From Verrucomicrobiota bacterium (GTDB lineage Bacteria; Verrucomicrobiota; Kiritimatiellia; RFP12; UBA1067), in NCBI GenBank assembly GCA_023269675.1, contig JAHFSX010000013.1:62001-126000 (forward strand): a stretch of DNA of 64,000 bases. The letters run 5' to 3'. The position numbers were made by a program, and so were the translations under genes. Positions 9,361 to 19,743 of the stretch are shown piece after piece (positions within the stretch are counted from its first letter, which is position 1; each line of letters begins with the position of its first letter). The notes beneath the pieces are model-generated. The model worked only from the letters and a program-made list of their open reading frames with translations, searched no databases and had not been told where the DNA came from.

Positions 9361-9703
9361 ATAAAGTTAACCACCAAGACACAAAGCACACCAAGAACAC
9401 AAAGTTAAATCTTGGTGGACTCCGTGTTCTTCGCGTCTGGGTGGTAAGATAAATCAAGCGGATGACGGATTTAAACCGTCTGCACAAAGTGGCTACACTA
9501 AAAGTGAAAATGCTCTAGACAAAAATCTTTCCACTCGGATTCCATACTTCCAGAAGTTCGGAATGATAAGAATCGGCGTTCCCTCACCGAGGAAGGAACG
9601 CTGGCCAAACAGAGTGCTTCACGCACACGCGAGCAAACCCATGTCGGAACTGCCGGCGCAAGCCGGCATTCCGGACGAAAGGACACCGCGCCCCAGCCAC
9701 GCC
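9361..9703. other. Convergent intergenic region, no gene seen
   Basis: This gap separates the 3' ends of the GH97 gene and the giant repeat protein. It holds one copy of the CCACC/GGTGG palindrome (9370-9445) and a smaller hairpin near 9650 (TGCCGGC/GCCGGCA) just past the minus-strand stop, plausibly a terminator. Nothing coding is recognisable. Confidence 0.6.
9370..9445. repeat. Convergent-gap palindrome, copy A
   Basis: This long imperfect inverted repeat opens with ACCACCAAGAC and closes with GTCTGGGTGGT, with internal CCAAGAACAC / GTGTTCTT arms. It shares sequence and layout with copies at 19615-19692 and 60892-60968. All three lie between the 3' ends of convergent genes. Confidence 0.75.
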
Positions 9704-12700
9704 TCACCGCATCAGGATCAGGGTGCCGTTGGGCATGAAGGTGACCCGGACCGTGTCGCCCACACGCTTCAGCACCGGGAATTGTCCGGCCGGGCGGTCA
9801 CCCGTCAGCGTCCACTGCGACAGGTTCGAGGCGCCCTCGAGCGTGCTGAAGCTGAAGAGGATGACGTCGCTGAAGGGCGCGGTCAGGCCGTGCAGCTTCA
9901 GCTGGACCGTGCCGCCGCCCTGCAGCGTGAGCGCGCCGCTCGCCGCCACGGAGTCGCTGGCGGCGCTCCCGTAATCGGCTTCGTAGCGCACGCCCGCGCC
10001 GACCACGAGGTTGCTCACGCTGAGCGTGCCGACCATGTCCGCCGCGTCGCCCGGAGCGATCACGCCCGTCACCACCAGCGTGCCGTTCGAGACCGCGCCG
10101 CCGCCCGCCAGCGTCTGCGCGCCGACCGTCTCGCCGCTCAAGTCAGCCCACGCGCCTGCCCGCACCGTCACTTCCGTTGCCACGGCCGAACCCGAACGGC
10201 GCACGCCCGCCACCGGCTGCCCCATCCATTTTGTGCGCAGGTAATTGTAAACCTGCACGCGCTCATCCTCCGTCAGCAGGCGGTCATACGCCGCCACCTC
10301 GCCCAGACGCTGGCCTCCTGAGCGCAGGATGCCGCTCGGCGCCGTACCGTCCGCCGTGCGCGAGCGGTCGAAAGCATGCCCCTGAAAGCGCGTGTCCGAA
10401 GAGGCGTGCACTTCGATAATCTGATAGCCGCCGTTGAAACCGGTCGTCCGGGAATTCACAACCACCCCGTCCTGACGCGTCACGCCATAGGTGTGGATGT
10501 TGGCACTCTCGGGATAACCGCCTTCGAACATCGGCGTCGTGCTGACGCCGTAACCGCCGGTGTTGTTACGGTGAAACGGCTGGTTGCTGCCGGCGATGAT
10601 GTACTTCTGGCCGAGAAGGAAGCCCGCGCCACCCTGGCTGCCAAACACCATGAAGATCGAGCGCACGTTGTTGACCTGCTGGTCAAGTTCCAAGAACCGC
10701 TCGGAGTCGAAATTGCCGAAGTCGAGCACCGGCAAGCCGTTCAGCGCATTCAGCATGAAGAGCGGGCCCTTGTAACTGGGCTGGTACGCCCAACGCCGCG
10801 CCACATTGCTGCCGACCTGCGAGAACACCGAGGTCACCGAGCCGTCGGCACCGAACAGCAGCGTATTCGTATGCGAAGGGTCGATGTGATAGATCAGGCC
10901 CGTACTGACAGGGATGTTGGTGTACAGCGTCCCGCCGACGGCCAGACCGCCTTCAGCGACAACGACACGCCCTGTGACCGTGGAGAGCCCGCCGACCGTC
11001 AGCGTTCCGGTCCCCGTCTTGGTGAATTCCGAACCCGCGCCGACACCGCCGACCAGCGTTCCCTCAGGCCCCACCTCCAGAGTGGCGCCGCTCTCCACCA
11101 CCACCGCGTTCGCGCCCGGGACCGCGCCCGCATAGCCTCCGGGGATGCGCCCGAACCACTTGTTCGACAGATACGCCTCCACGTCCCGGACCTCCAGCGC
11201 CGAGAGCGTCCGGGTGTAGACCAACACCTCGGCCAGCATCTGCCCGCCCGTACGGTCGGAGAAATTGCGGTCACCCGCGAACATCGAGGCGCGCGTGTCC
11301 CCCGAGGTGACGAGCGAGATCAGGTCGAAGCCTCCGCCCAGCGGCACCAGTTCGCCGTTCACGGTGACGCCGTTCAGACGCGTGACGCCGCCGCGCACGT
11401 TCGACGAGGCGTTGCTGCGCCAGAGGCGGCCCAGCACCTGGGTGTAAGGATCGCCGCGGTGAAAGTGGGCGTAATTGTCGTCCGTGCCGTAGCGCGGGTC
11501 ACACCCCAGCAGGAAGCCGCCGCCGTTCTGCGAGCCGATCACCCAGAAGACCGAACGTATGGTGCTGACCACATTGGTCCAGAGCATGCACCGCCCGCCG
11601 CCGTATGCGCCGAAATCGAGCACCGGCTTGCCGCCGAGGCTGTTCGCCGCCAACACCGGCCGCACCGCATCGTTTGTGGCCCAGGCGTAGAACGCGCGCC
11701 CGTCCGCATCGTTGACGCGCGTCACATAATTGGTCGTGCCGTCAGTCGCCGTCTCCAAAGACGCCAGGGCGGACGCGTCCACCCGGAAGGCGAGTCCGCC
11801 CGGCAACGTGGCAGAAGTCGGGACCGGCCGGTCACCGCCGAAGCGCACCGCCCCCTGGGTCACCTTGATGGTTCCGGCCAGGCTTCGGGTATCGCCCAAC
11901 ATCAGCTTTCCCGCACCGGTCTTAAGCAGATTTCCGGTGCCGGAGAGATCCGGCACGCTCACCGTTCCCGACCCGCTCACCGCAAGCGCGACCGTGCCGG
12001 TGGCCTGAATCTCCAAGCCAGACAGTCCGACTCGCGTGTTGTTGGCCAGCACATACCCCGGTGCAGGCTGGCTGAGCCACTTCTTCATCAGGTAGGCCTC
12101 CACGTCCCGCCGCTCGCTGTAGCTCAGGCGGTTGGTATAGATGACGATCTCGGCCAGCGTGCTGCCGCCGGTGCGCCAAGCCAGCCCGTTGCCGTTCTGC
12201 CAGCGGTCCACGGCAAAGGTGGAAGCGGTCGGCGTCCCCGCATAGTCGGTCGCCACCGTGCTGAACACAGACGGCGTTTCGGGCAGCACGAATTTCTCGC
12301 CGACATCGGCGATGCGGCCGTTTACGAACACCGGGGCTGCTTTGAACGAACCATTGGCTCCGCTGTACCACACCGTGCCGTCAATGCCGCGGTGGAAACT
12401 CAAGGCGGCACCGTTCGTGCTGCTGTCACCCAGGAGGAAGGCCTCGAGCTGCGCCGTCAGGAAGCCGTAGACCATAAAGACCGTGCGGATATTGGTGTTG
12501 GTGTGGTTCCACAGCAGGCACTTGCCGGAGCCGACCGCGCCGCAGTCCACCAGCGGCAGGCCGTTCAGGCTCCTCGGCCTGAAATCGGGATAATAGGTCT
12601 CCGTCGCCGGCGAGGGCGGCGCCAGAGCCGCGCGGCCGTTCACCGCATAGTTGACGTCGCGCCACTCCAGCACCCGTCCGTTGCCATTGGTGATGACCGT

Positions 12701-14725
12701 GCCCTCGGCGCTCGCATCCACATGGAAAAAGGCGTTGGAGATCGGGTTGGCCGTCTGCACAGCCACGCCCGCCGCCGCCGGCAGCTCGAGCGTCCCTTGC
12801 CGCATGACGACCTGCGCATCGGAGAGCGCGTTGTTCTTCAGAACCGTCGTCCCGCCGCCGCCCACTTCAACGCGCTTGTTTCCTCCGATGGCATCCAGAA
12901 TCAGGCGCGACCCCCCGGTGACCTGGACGCTCACCGGCGACGACACCTTCGCGACCACCTGCAGCATTTCCGAACTTCCCGGCACCGCCCGCAGCGTGTT
13001 GTTGAACCACTTCTTCGCAAGATACGCCGAGGTCTGCAGCCGCTCCGGGTCCGTCAGCGCGCGCGCATAGAGCAGCACCTCGCCGATCCTCTGCCCGCCC
13101 GCACGGTTGCGCGACGGGACGCGGTCAAAGCAGAAGGCGTTGGCGCGGCCCACGCTGGGCATCACCATTTCGAGGAGCTGGTAACCGCCGCTGAAACCGT
13201 CGACCTTCGGGGCGAGCTTCTGGCCGTCCAGATAGAGGGCCGCGTTCTGGAATCCGGCACAGCCGACGGTGGTGGACGCCAAGGGATCGGCGCTCAAGGC
13301 GCCGGCGACCGCGCCCAGCGCGCCCCGGTGGAAATCGTAAATCTCATTGAATCCGGCCGTGTTGTACGACCCCAACACGAAGCCGCCCTTCTCCTGCGTG
13401 CCCAGGACCATGAAGACGGAGAGCATGTTCGTGACCGGCGTATTCCACGCCAACGAAGATCCGCCCGCGCCGAAGACACCGAAATCGACCATGGGCAGCC
13501 CGTTGAGCGCATTGGCCACAAAGACCGGCGCGTTCATGCCGGAACCCACCACCGCCGCATTCAGTCCGCCCACGTCGCGCCACTCGGTCACCGCGCCGCC
13601 CGCGCCCAGCGTCAGCGAAGAAAGCACGGACGCGTCCACATGGAAGACCGCATTCGAGGCGGGAGCCGGCTCTGCGAATGACGGGTTGTCGACCACCAGC
13701 GCGCCCGCTTCGAGGCGCACGGAGCTCACCATCGCAGAGAGATCTCTCACCTTCAGCGTTCCCGTGCCGGTCTTGCGCAGATTGTCGCCCCCCTCCAGCC
13801 TGTCCGCCTCGACCGTCAGCGTCTGATTGCCGTTGTTGTTGACCTGTATCTCCGCCGCATAGCCGATGTCGTTGTTGTCGCTGTTCACCAAGCCAATGCG
13901 CGTCCGCGACTGAGGATAATAGGCGGCGAAAGCGAGCGCCGAGGAGCTGTCCGCCGCGGCCGCCACGCTCAGATCGAACGTGGTCGCGGTCAGGATCCGG
14001 CGCACAAAGGCGCCCGCCGGCACACCGCTTCCCGACACGCGCTGGCCCGCCACAATCGCCGTGGTGTTGGTGCTGGAGGCCGCCGTCACCGTGGTGCTGC
14101 CGTTCGCCAGCGTCCAGACCGACGCGCTGGCCGCCTTGCCGCCCGCCGCGGTGAGCACCGCATTGCCCGAGGTGACGTAGAGCGCGCCCGCCGTGAAGAA
14201 GTCTTCAAACACCGGCGCCTCGGCAACGGAGGCCTCAACCAGCTCGGGAGTCGCGACCAGCGAGCCGGCCAGCACATCGATGCGGCCGGTCGAGGTCATC
14301 GGCCGGAAGAACGCCACCGTCCCGCCGGTGCTCTTCGGCTCTTTCTGAAAGCCGTTCGTCGCGACGACCGGCACATAAAACTTCTGCGTACCCTTCGTCA
14401 GCGTGAAACGGCGATTCGGGCCGTCGATGACCAGCGGGCCGCCGTTGAAGCTCCAGTTGTTGTTGCCCACCGTCGAACGGTACTCCAGGCGACCGACCGT
14501 CACCCCCTCGGCTGGAATCGTCACCATACGGTCCAGCGTGCTGTTGGTGAACACCGCCACCGCTCCGACGCCGCCCGCCACGGCCCCGTTCGTCCAGTTC
14601 GCGGCATCGGACCAGGCGCCGTCCGCATTCGATTGCCACATGCCGTTCGTCGTCTGCGCGAAGCCCACGCCCGCACACACGGCCCAAGCCGCCACCGCCA
14701 ACCGCACCCCGTTCGCCATGCTCAT
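9704..14725 (-). CDS. Giant secreted protein with four LamG-like modules and autotransporter-associated repeats
   Basis: The protein has 1673 residues from ATG 14725, chosen because GAGGGGGA lies 8 bases upstream; an upstream in-frame start lacks this. A signal peptide ends near VGFAQ. Four modules of about 305-315 residues each start with a [FY]H/R[VI]D[AP]S motif (about residues 362, 667, 980 and 1280) and end with an E[VI]L/VYTR/N..ER..V.AYL..KW signature. They are linked by GTG[TK]L-type strands typical of autotransporter-associated beta repeats. No beta-barrel, PEP-CTERM or LPXTG anchor is visible. The last residues are NGTLILMR, resembling the end of the protein at 41563-45153. It is likely cell-surface or extracellular, possibly glycan-binding; no catalytic site is recognised. 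Confidence 0.8.
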   Translation of the reverse strand: MSMANGVRLAVAAWAVCAGVGFAQTTNGMWQSNADGAWSDAANWTNGAVAGGVGAVAVFTNSTLDRMVTIPAEGVTVGRLEYRSTVGNNNWSFNGGPLVIDGPNRRFTLTKGTQKFYVPVVATNGFQKEPKSTGGTVAFFRPMTSTGRIDVLAGSLVATPELVEASVAEAPVFEDFFTAGALYVTSGNAVLTAAGGKAASASVWTLANGSTTVTAASSTNTTAIVAGQRVSGSGVPAGAFVRRILTATTFDLSVAAAADSSSALAFAAYYPQSRTRIGLVNSDNNDIGYAAEIQVNNNGNQTLTVEADRLEGGDNLRKTGTGTLKVRDLSAMVSSVRLEAGALVVDNPSFAEPAPASNAVFHVDASVLSSLTLGAGGAVTEWRDVGGLNAAVVGSGMNAPVFVANALNGLPMVDFGVFGAGGSSLAWNTPVTNMLSVFMVLGTQEKGGFVLGSYNTAGFNEIYDFHRGALGAVAGALSADPLASTTVGCAGFQNAALYLDGQKLAPKVDGFSGGYQLLEMVMPSVGRANAFCFDRVPSRNRAGGQRIGEVLLYARALTDPERLQTSAYLAKKWFNNTLRAVPGSSEMLQVVAKVSSPVSVQVTGGSRLILDAIGGNKRVEVGGGGTTVLKNNALSDAQVVMRQGTLELPAAAGVAVQTANPISNAFFHVDASAEGTVITNGNGRVLEWRDVNYAVNGRAALAPPSPATETYYPDFRPRSLNGLPLVDCGAVGSGKCLLWNHTNTNIRTVFMVYGFLTAQLEAFLLGDSSTNGAALSFHRGIDGTVWYSGANGSFKAAPVFVNGRIADVGEKFVLPETPSVFSTVATDYAGTPTASTFAVDRWQNGNGLAWRTGGSTLAEIVIYTNRLSYSERRDVEAYLMKKWLSQPAPGYVLANNTRVGLSGLEIQATGTVALAVSGSGTVSVPDLSGTGNLLKTGAGKLMLGDTRSLAGTIKVTQGAVRFGGDRPVPTSATLPGGLAFRVDASALASLETATDGTTNYVTRVNDADGRAFYAWATNDAVRPVLAANSLGGKPVLDFGAYGGGRCMLWTNVVSTIRSVFWVIGSQNGGGFLLGCDPRYGTDDNYAHFHRGDPYTQVLGRLWRSNASSNVRGGVTRLNGVTVNGELVPLGGGFDLISLVTSGDTRASMFAGDRNFSDRTGGQMLAEVLVYTRTLSALEVRDVEAYLSNKWFGRIPGGYAGAVPGANAVVVESGATLEVGPEGTLVGGVGAGSEFTKTGTGTLTVGGLSTVTGRVVVAEGGLAVGGTLYTNIPVSTGLIYHIDPSHTNTLLFGADGSVTSVFSQVGSNVARRWAYQPSYKGPLFMLNALNGLPVLDFGNFDSERFLELDQQVNNVRSIFMVFGSQGGAGFLLGQKYIIAGSNQPFHRNNTGGYGVSTTPMFEGGYPESANIHTYGVTRQDGVVVNSRTTGFNGGYQIIEVHASSDTRFQGHAFDRSRTADGTAPSGILRSGGQRLGEVAAYDRLLTEDERVQVYNYLRTKWMGQPVAGVRRSGSAVATEVTVRAGAWADLSGETVGAQTLAGGGAVSNGTLVVTGVIAPGDAADMVGTLSVSNLVVGAGVRYEADYGSAASDSVAASGALTLQGGGTVQLKLHGLTAPFSDVILFSFSTLEGASNLSQWTLTGDRPAGQFPVLKRVGDTVRVTFMPNGTLILMR

Positions 14726-14813
14726 ACGTCCGTCCCCCTCATCCGTTCCGACTGACTCTGCCCGATACGACAACTTGTGGATGATAGCATGTCCCGGCCG
14801 GACGCGGGAATGG

Positions 14814-14845
14814 CAATTCTTGACTCGGCCCTGTCAATTCTTGAC
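14814..14845. promoter_or_regulatory. Paired direct repeats upstream of the giant repeat protein
   Basis: CAATTCTTGAC occurs at 14814-14824 and 14835-14845, exactly 21 bases apart (two helical turns). The second copy extends to the perfect inverted repeat GTCAA-N3-TTGAC (14833-14845), whose minus-strand reading also contains TTGACA. Spacing and symmetry suggest a regulator binding site controlling the gene that starts at 14725. Confidence 0.4.
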
Positions 14846-14847
14846 TT

Positions 14848-14890
14848 TAAAAAGAAAGCGGCGCACCCGGCCTTCGCCGGACACGCCGCC
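14848..14890 (-). terminator. Rho-independent terminator of ppdK
   Basis: On the minus strand, 24 bases after the ppdK stop, a GC-rich stem (GGCGGCGTGTCCGGC pairing with GCCGGGTGCGCCGC) is followed by TTTCTTTTT. This is the classic terminator layout. Confidence 0.85.
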
Positions 14891-14913
14891 TTGTGATGCA
14901 CGCGCTGCGGGTC

Positions 14914-17697
14914 TTAGCCCTTGATGGCCGCCTGCGCGGCCGCCAGGCGGGCGATCGGCACGCGGTACGGGCTGCACGACACGTAGTTCAGGCCGTTCTT
15001 GAAGCAGAACTTCACCGAGGCCGGGTCGCCGCCCTGCTCGCCGCAGATGCCGACCTTCAGGTCCGCCCGCGCGGAGCGGCCCCTCTGGACGGACATCTCG
15101 ATGAGCTGGCCCACGCCGTCCTGGTCGATCGTCTGGAACGGATCGTTCGGCAGCAGCTTCTGCTCGAGGTAGTCCGGCAGGAAGCCGCCGATGTCGTCGC
15201 GGCTGAAGCCGAACGTCATCTGCGTCAGGTCGTTCGTGCCGAACGAGAAGAACTCCGCCTCCTGCGCCATGCGGTCCGCCAGCAGGCAGGCGCGCGGGAT
15301 CTCGATCATCGTGCCGACCATGTAGGGCAGCTTCTTGATCTTCTTGGCCTTGCACACCTCGGCGTGCACGCGGGCGATGATCACCTTCTGGTGCTTCAGC
15401 TCGCTCACGTCGCAGGTGACGGGGACCATGATCTCGGGCTTGCACTTCTTGCCTTCGGCGATGAGCTCGGCCGCCGACTCGAAGATCGCGCGGGCCTGCA
15501 TCTCGGTCACCTCCGGATAGGTCACGCCGAGGCGCACGCCGCGGTGGCCCATCATGGGGTTGTTCTCGTGCAGGGCCTCGCCGCGCTTGTGGATGTCCGC
15601 GGCGCTGATGCCCAGCGCGGCGGCCAGCTCGGCCTGCTTGTCGGCGCTCTGCGGCACGAACTCGTGCAGCGGCGGATCCAGCAGGCGGACCGTCACGGGC
15701 AAGCCTTCCATGGCTTCCATCGTGGCCTTGATGTCACGCTTAACGAACGGCAGGAGCTCGTGCAGCGCGCTGCGGCGCTCGTCGAGCGTGGAGCTCAGGA
15801 TCATCTTGCGCAGCAGGAAAAGCGGCTTGTCGCTCCCCACGCCGTAGAACATGTGCTCCGTGCGGAAGAGGCCGATGCCCTCGGCGCCGAAGGCGCGGGC
15901 GACCTTGGCGTCCGCCGGCGTGTCGGCGTTGGTGCGCACGCCCATCGTGCGGAACTTGTCGGCCATGGCCATGAACTTCTGGAAGCGCGGGTTCTCCGTC
16001 GCGTCGATCATCGGCATGGTGCCGACGTAGACGTGGCCGAGGGAGCCGTTGAGCGTCACGACGTCGCCCTCTTTGAGCACCACGTCCGAGCCGGCGATCT
16101 TCGCGGTCTTGTTGTGGGCGTTCACGTGCAGGCCGCCGGCGCCGACGACGCAGCACTTGCCCCAGCCGCGCGCGACCAGCGCCGCGTGCGAGGTCATGCC
16201 GCCGCGGGCGGTCAGGATGCCCTTGGCCGCGCGCATGCCCTCGACGTCCTCGGGGTTGGTCTCCTCGCGGATCAGGATGCACTTCTTGCCGGCCCGGTGG
16301 GCGGCGACGGCGTCCTCGGCCGTGAAGACCAACTTGCCGCAGGCGGCGCCCGGACCGGCCGGCAGGCCCTTGACCAGCGGCTTCGCGTCCTTCTCGAACT
16401 TGGGATCGACGATCGGATGCAGCAGCTCGTCCAGCTGCTGCGCCTCCACGCGCAGCACGGCCGTCTTCTTGTCGATCAGGCGCTCGGCCAGCATGTCCAT
16501 GGCCATGTTCAGCGCGGCGGTGCCGGTGCGCTTGCCGACGCGGCACTGCAGCATCCAGAGTTTGCCTTCCTCGATGGTGAACTCGATGTCGAGCATGTCG
16601 GTGTAATGCTTCTCGAGCTTGTTGCGGATGGCGAAGAGCTGCTTGTAGGTCGGCGGCATCGCCTCCTGCATGCTGTGCAGGTGCTTGTTCTGCTCGTTCT
16701 TGGTGTCGTCGTTGATCGGGCTCGGCGTGCGGATACCGGCCACGACGTCCTCGCCCTGGGCGTTGATCAGCCACTCGCCGTAGAAGGTGTTGTCGCCGGT
16801 GGCCGGGTCGCGGGTGAACGCCACGCCGGTGGCGGAGGAGTCGCCCATGTTGCCGAACACCATCGCCTGCACGTTCACGGCGGTGCCCCAGGCGTCCGGG
16901 ATGCCTTCGATGCGGCGGTAGGAGACGGCCTTCTTGCCGTTCCAGCTCTTGAAGACCGCGGCGATGCCGCCCCACAGCTGCGCCATCGGGTCATCCGGGA
17001 AGGCCTTGCCGAGGTGCTTCTTCACAAGGGCCTTGAATTCGGTGGCAAGCAGCTCCAGGTCCCCGGCCTTCAGGTCGGTGTCGGACGCGCAGCCGCGCGC
17101 GTGCTTGAACTGGTCCAGCGTCTCGTCCATGATCTTGCGGATGCCCTTGCCCTGGGCCGGCTCCAGGCCCTCCGCCTTCTCCATCACCACGTCGGCGTAC
17201 ATCATGATCAGGCGGCGGTAGGAGTCCCACACGAAGCGGGGGTTGTTGGTCTTCTTGATCATGCCGGGGATGGTGGCCGTGGAGAGGCCGACGTTGAGGA
17301 CGGTGTCCATCATGCCGGGCATGGAGCTGCGCGCGCCGGAGCGGCAGGAGACCAGCAGCGGGTTCACGGGATCGCCGTACTTCTTGCCCATGATCTTCTC
17401 GGTCTTGCTCAGCGCGGCCAGAACCTGGTCGGCCAGCTCGGCGGGCAGCTTGCAGCCGTTGGCGTAATACGCGGTGCAGCACTCGGTGCTCACCGTGAAG
17501 CCGGCCGGCACGGGAATGCCCAGGAGACACATCTCGGCCAGGTTCGCGCCCTTGCCGCCGAGCAGGTTCTTCATCGCCGCGCCGCCGTCGGCCTTGGCAT
17601 TGCCGAAGAAATAGACGAATTTCGGGGCCTTGGCCGCAGCCTTGACCGAAGCTTTGACCGGCGCGGTTTTCTTCACTGCCTTCACATTCTTAGCCAT
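14914..17697 (-). CDS. ppdK: Pyruvate, phosphate dikinase
   Basis: This 927-residue enzyme interconverts pyruvate + ATP + Pi and PEP + AMP + PPi in the cytoplasm. Landmarks are the ATP-grasp start KNLLGGKGANLAEM, the phosphohistidine segment GGMTSHAALVARG (His about residue 504), the PEP-domain GLFRTEHMFYG and the C-terminal GICGEQGGDP with the catalytic Cys. The start at ATG 17697 follows AAGGA; longer in-frame extension runs into the promoter and repeat region and is rejected. Odd feature: a 26-residue Lys/Ala/Val-rich leader (MAKNVKAVKKTAPVKASV...) precedes the conserved domain, making it about 50 residues longer than the usual 870-880. A promoter with a palindrome across the -10 lies upstream and a terminator downstream, so it is probably monocistronic. 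Confidence 0.95.
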   Translation of the reverse strand: MAKNVKAVKKTAPVKASVKAAAKAPKFVYFFGNAKADGGAAMKNLLGGKGANLAEMCLLGIPVPAGFTVSTECCTAYYANGCKLPAELADQVLAALSKTEKIMGKKYGDPVNPLLVSCRSGARSSMPGMMDTVLNVGLSTATIPGMIKKTNNPRFVWDSYRRLIMMYADVVMEKAEGLEPAQGKGIRKIMDETLDQFKHARGCASDTDLKAGDLELLATEFKALVKKHLGKAFPDDPMAQLWGGIAAVFKSWNGKKAVSYRRIEGIPDAWGTAVNVQAMVFGNMGDSSATGVAFTRDPATGDNTFYGEWLINAQGEDVVAGIRTPSPINDDTKNEQNKHLHSMQEAMPPTYKQLFAIRNKLEKHYTDMLDIEFTIEEGKLWMLQCRVGKRTGTAALNMAMDMLAERLIDKKTAVLRVEAQQLDELLHPIVDPKFEKDAKPLVKGLPAGPGAACGKLVFTAEDAVAAHRAGKKCILIREETNPEDVEGMRAAKGILTARGGMTSHAALVARGWGKCCVVGAGGLHVNAHNKTAKIAGSDVVLKEGDVVTLNGSLGHVYVGTMPMIDATENPRFQKFMAMADKFRTMGVRTNADTPADAKVARAFGAEGIGLFRTEHMFYGVGSDKPLFLLRKMILSSTLDERRSALHELLPFVKRDIKATMEAMEGLPVTVRLLDPPLHEFVPQSADKQAELAAALGISAADIHKRGEALHENNPMMGHRGVRLGVTYPEVTEMQARAIFESAAELIAEGKKCKPEIMVPVTCDVSELKHQKVIIARVHAEVCKAKKIKKLPYMVGTMIEIPRACLLADRMAQEAEFFSFGTNDLTQMTFGFSRDDIGGFLPDYLEQKLLPNDPFQTIDQDGVGQLIEMSVQRGRSARADLKVGICGEQGGDPASVKFCFKNGLNYVSCSPYRVPIARLAAAQAAIKG

Positions 17698-17730
17698 ACC
17701 GTTTAATCCTTTTATTTTATGCAAAAAACC

Positions 17731-17765
17731 GTGTGTAAGTTTAACACACGCACCCCCATAGTCAA
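17731..17765 (-). promoter_or_regulatory. ppdK promoter with palindrome over the -10
   Basis: On the minus strand, the -35 TTGACT (17760-17765) and -10 TAAACT (17738-17743) are 16 bases apart. The -10 is embedded in GTGTGT-N7-ACACAC (17731-17749), a perfect inverted repeat that could be an operator or a transcript-leader hairpin. Confidence 0.5.
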
Positions 17766-17792
17766 TCACAACTCGGCCCGCCGGCGGGCCGC

Positions 17793-18078
17793 GGGTGCGA
17801 TTCAACTTTGTTGAATCCACACCCGAAGGAGGAGTTAGGATTTAGGAGTTAGGAGTTGCAACGCCCTGAAAGTGAACGCGTTCGCGCGATGCACGAGAGT
17901 CCGTGTTCGTGTCTCCAAAATGATGTCACACGTCTGGCTCAAAGAAACGGTTCTTCGCGGAAGCGCTCCTCCTTGTCTAACGCCCTGTTCTCAAGGTTTT
18001 GTGCGCTTCCAACTCCTAAATCCTAACTCCTAAATTCTCCTTGGTGCGACTCAGTTTCAACGAAACTGAATCGCACCC
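17793..18078. mobile_element. MITE-like palindromic element, copy 1
   Basis: This 286-base non-coding element starts GGGTGCGATTCA and ends TGAATCGCACCC. Subterminal inverted repeats of the GGAGTTAGGA type face matching TCCTAACTCC near the other end. It is flanked by the direct repeat GCGGGCCGC (17784-17792 and 18079-18087). Much of its length is closely matched by 23572-23843. It encodes no transposase, so a non-autonomous transposon is the best reading. It lies about 107 bases upstream of asnS. Confidence 0.7.
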
Positions 18079-18185
18079 GCGGGCCGCGGAACGGGCCGGC
18101 CGCCTCTTAAACTAAATGCGGCGTGGTTGTCCGGGCACATTCCTGCTAAAATCATGCGCATTCTTTGGGAGGCATCGGCACGGTT

Positions 18186-19574
<1,389 letters not shown>

Positions 19575-19614
19575 GGCATTCTCACGTTTAGCGTAGCCGC
19601 CGTTTGAATGCTTT

Positions 19615-19692
19615 CACCGCCAAGGCTCCAAGAACACGGAGTTCACCAAGCTGTGACTTGGTGTTCTTGGTGAACTCCGCGTCTTGGTGGTG
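19615..19692. repeat. Convergent-gap palindrome, copy B
   Basis: The left arm CACCGCCAAGGCTCCAAGAA and the right arm ending GTCTTGGTGGTG form a long imperfect stem, with inner GAGTTCACCAAG / CTTGGTGAACTC arms pairing perfectly. It is placed between the asnS and helicase stops. Compare copies at 9370-9445 and 60892-60968. Confidence 0.78.
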
Positions 19693-19743
19693 AGCTGTTT
19701 TCTGGAAGCAAGAACGGCGACAGCATCTACATAACCGCTGGCG

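Larger units (their letters stand above)
17698..18185. other. Divergent intergenic region between ppdK and asnS
   Basis: This gap contains the ppdK promoter, a complete MITE-like element (17793-18078) with flanking 9-base direct repeats, and the asnS upstream region with a possible -10 TAAAAT at 18147-18152. No protein-coding gene is recognised. Confidence 0.65.

Noticed and set aside
10376..13681. Very long open frames antisense to real genes (for example here, and across 14893-17706 and 48927-52001)
   Set aside because: They are side effects of high GC with few stop codons. They are Arg/Ala/His-rich without domains, and the opposite strand has recognisable domains and signal peptides.
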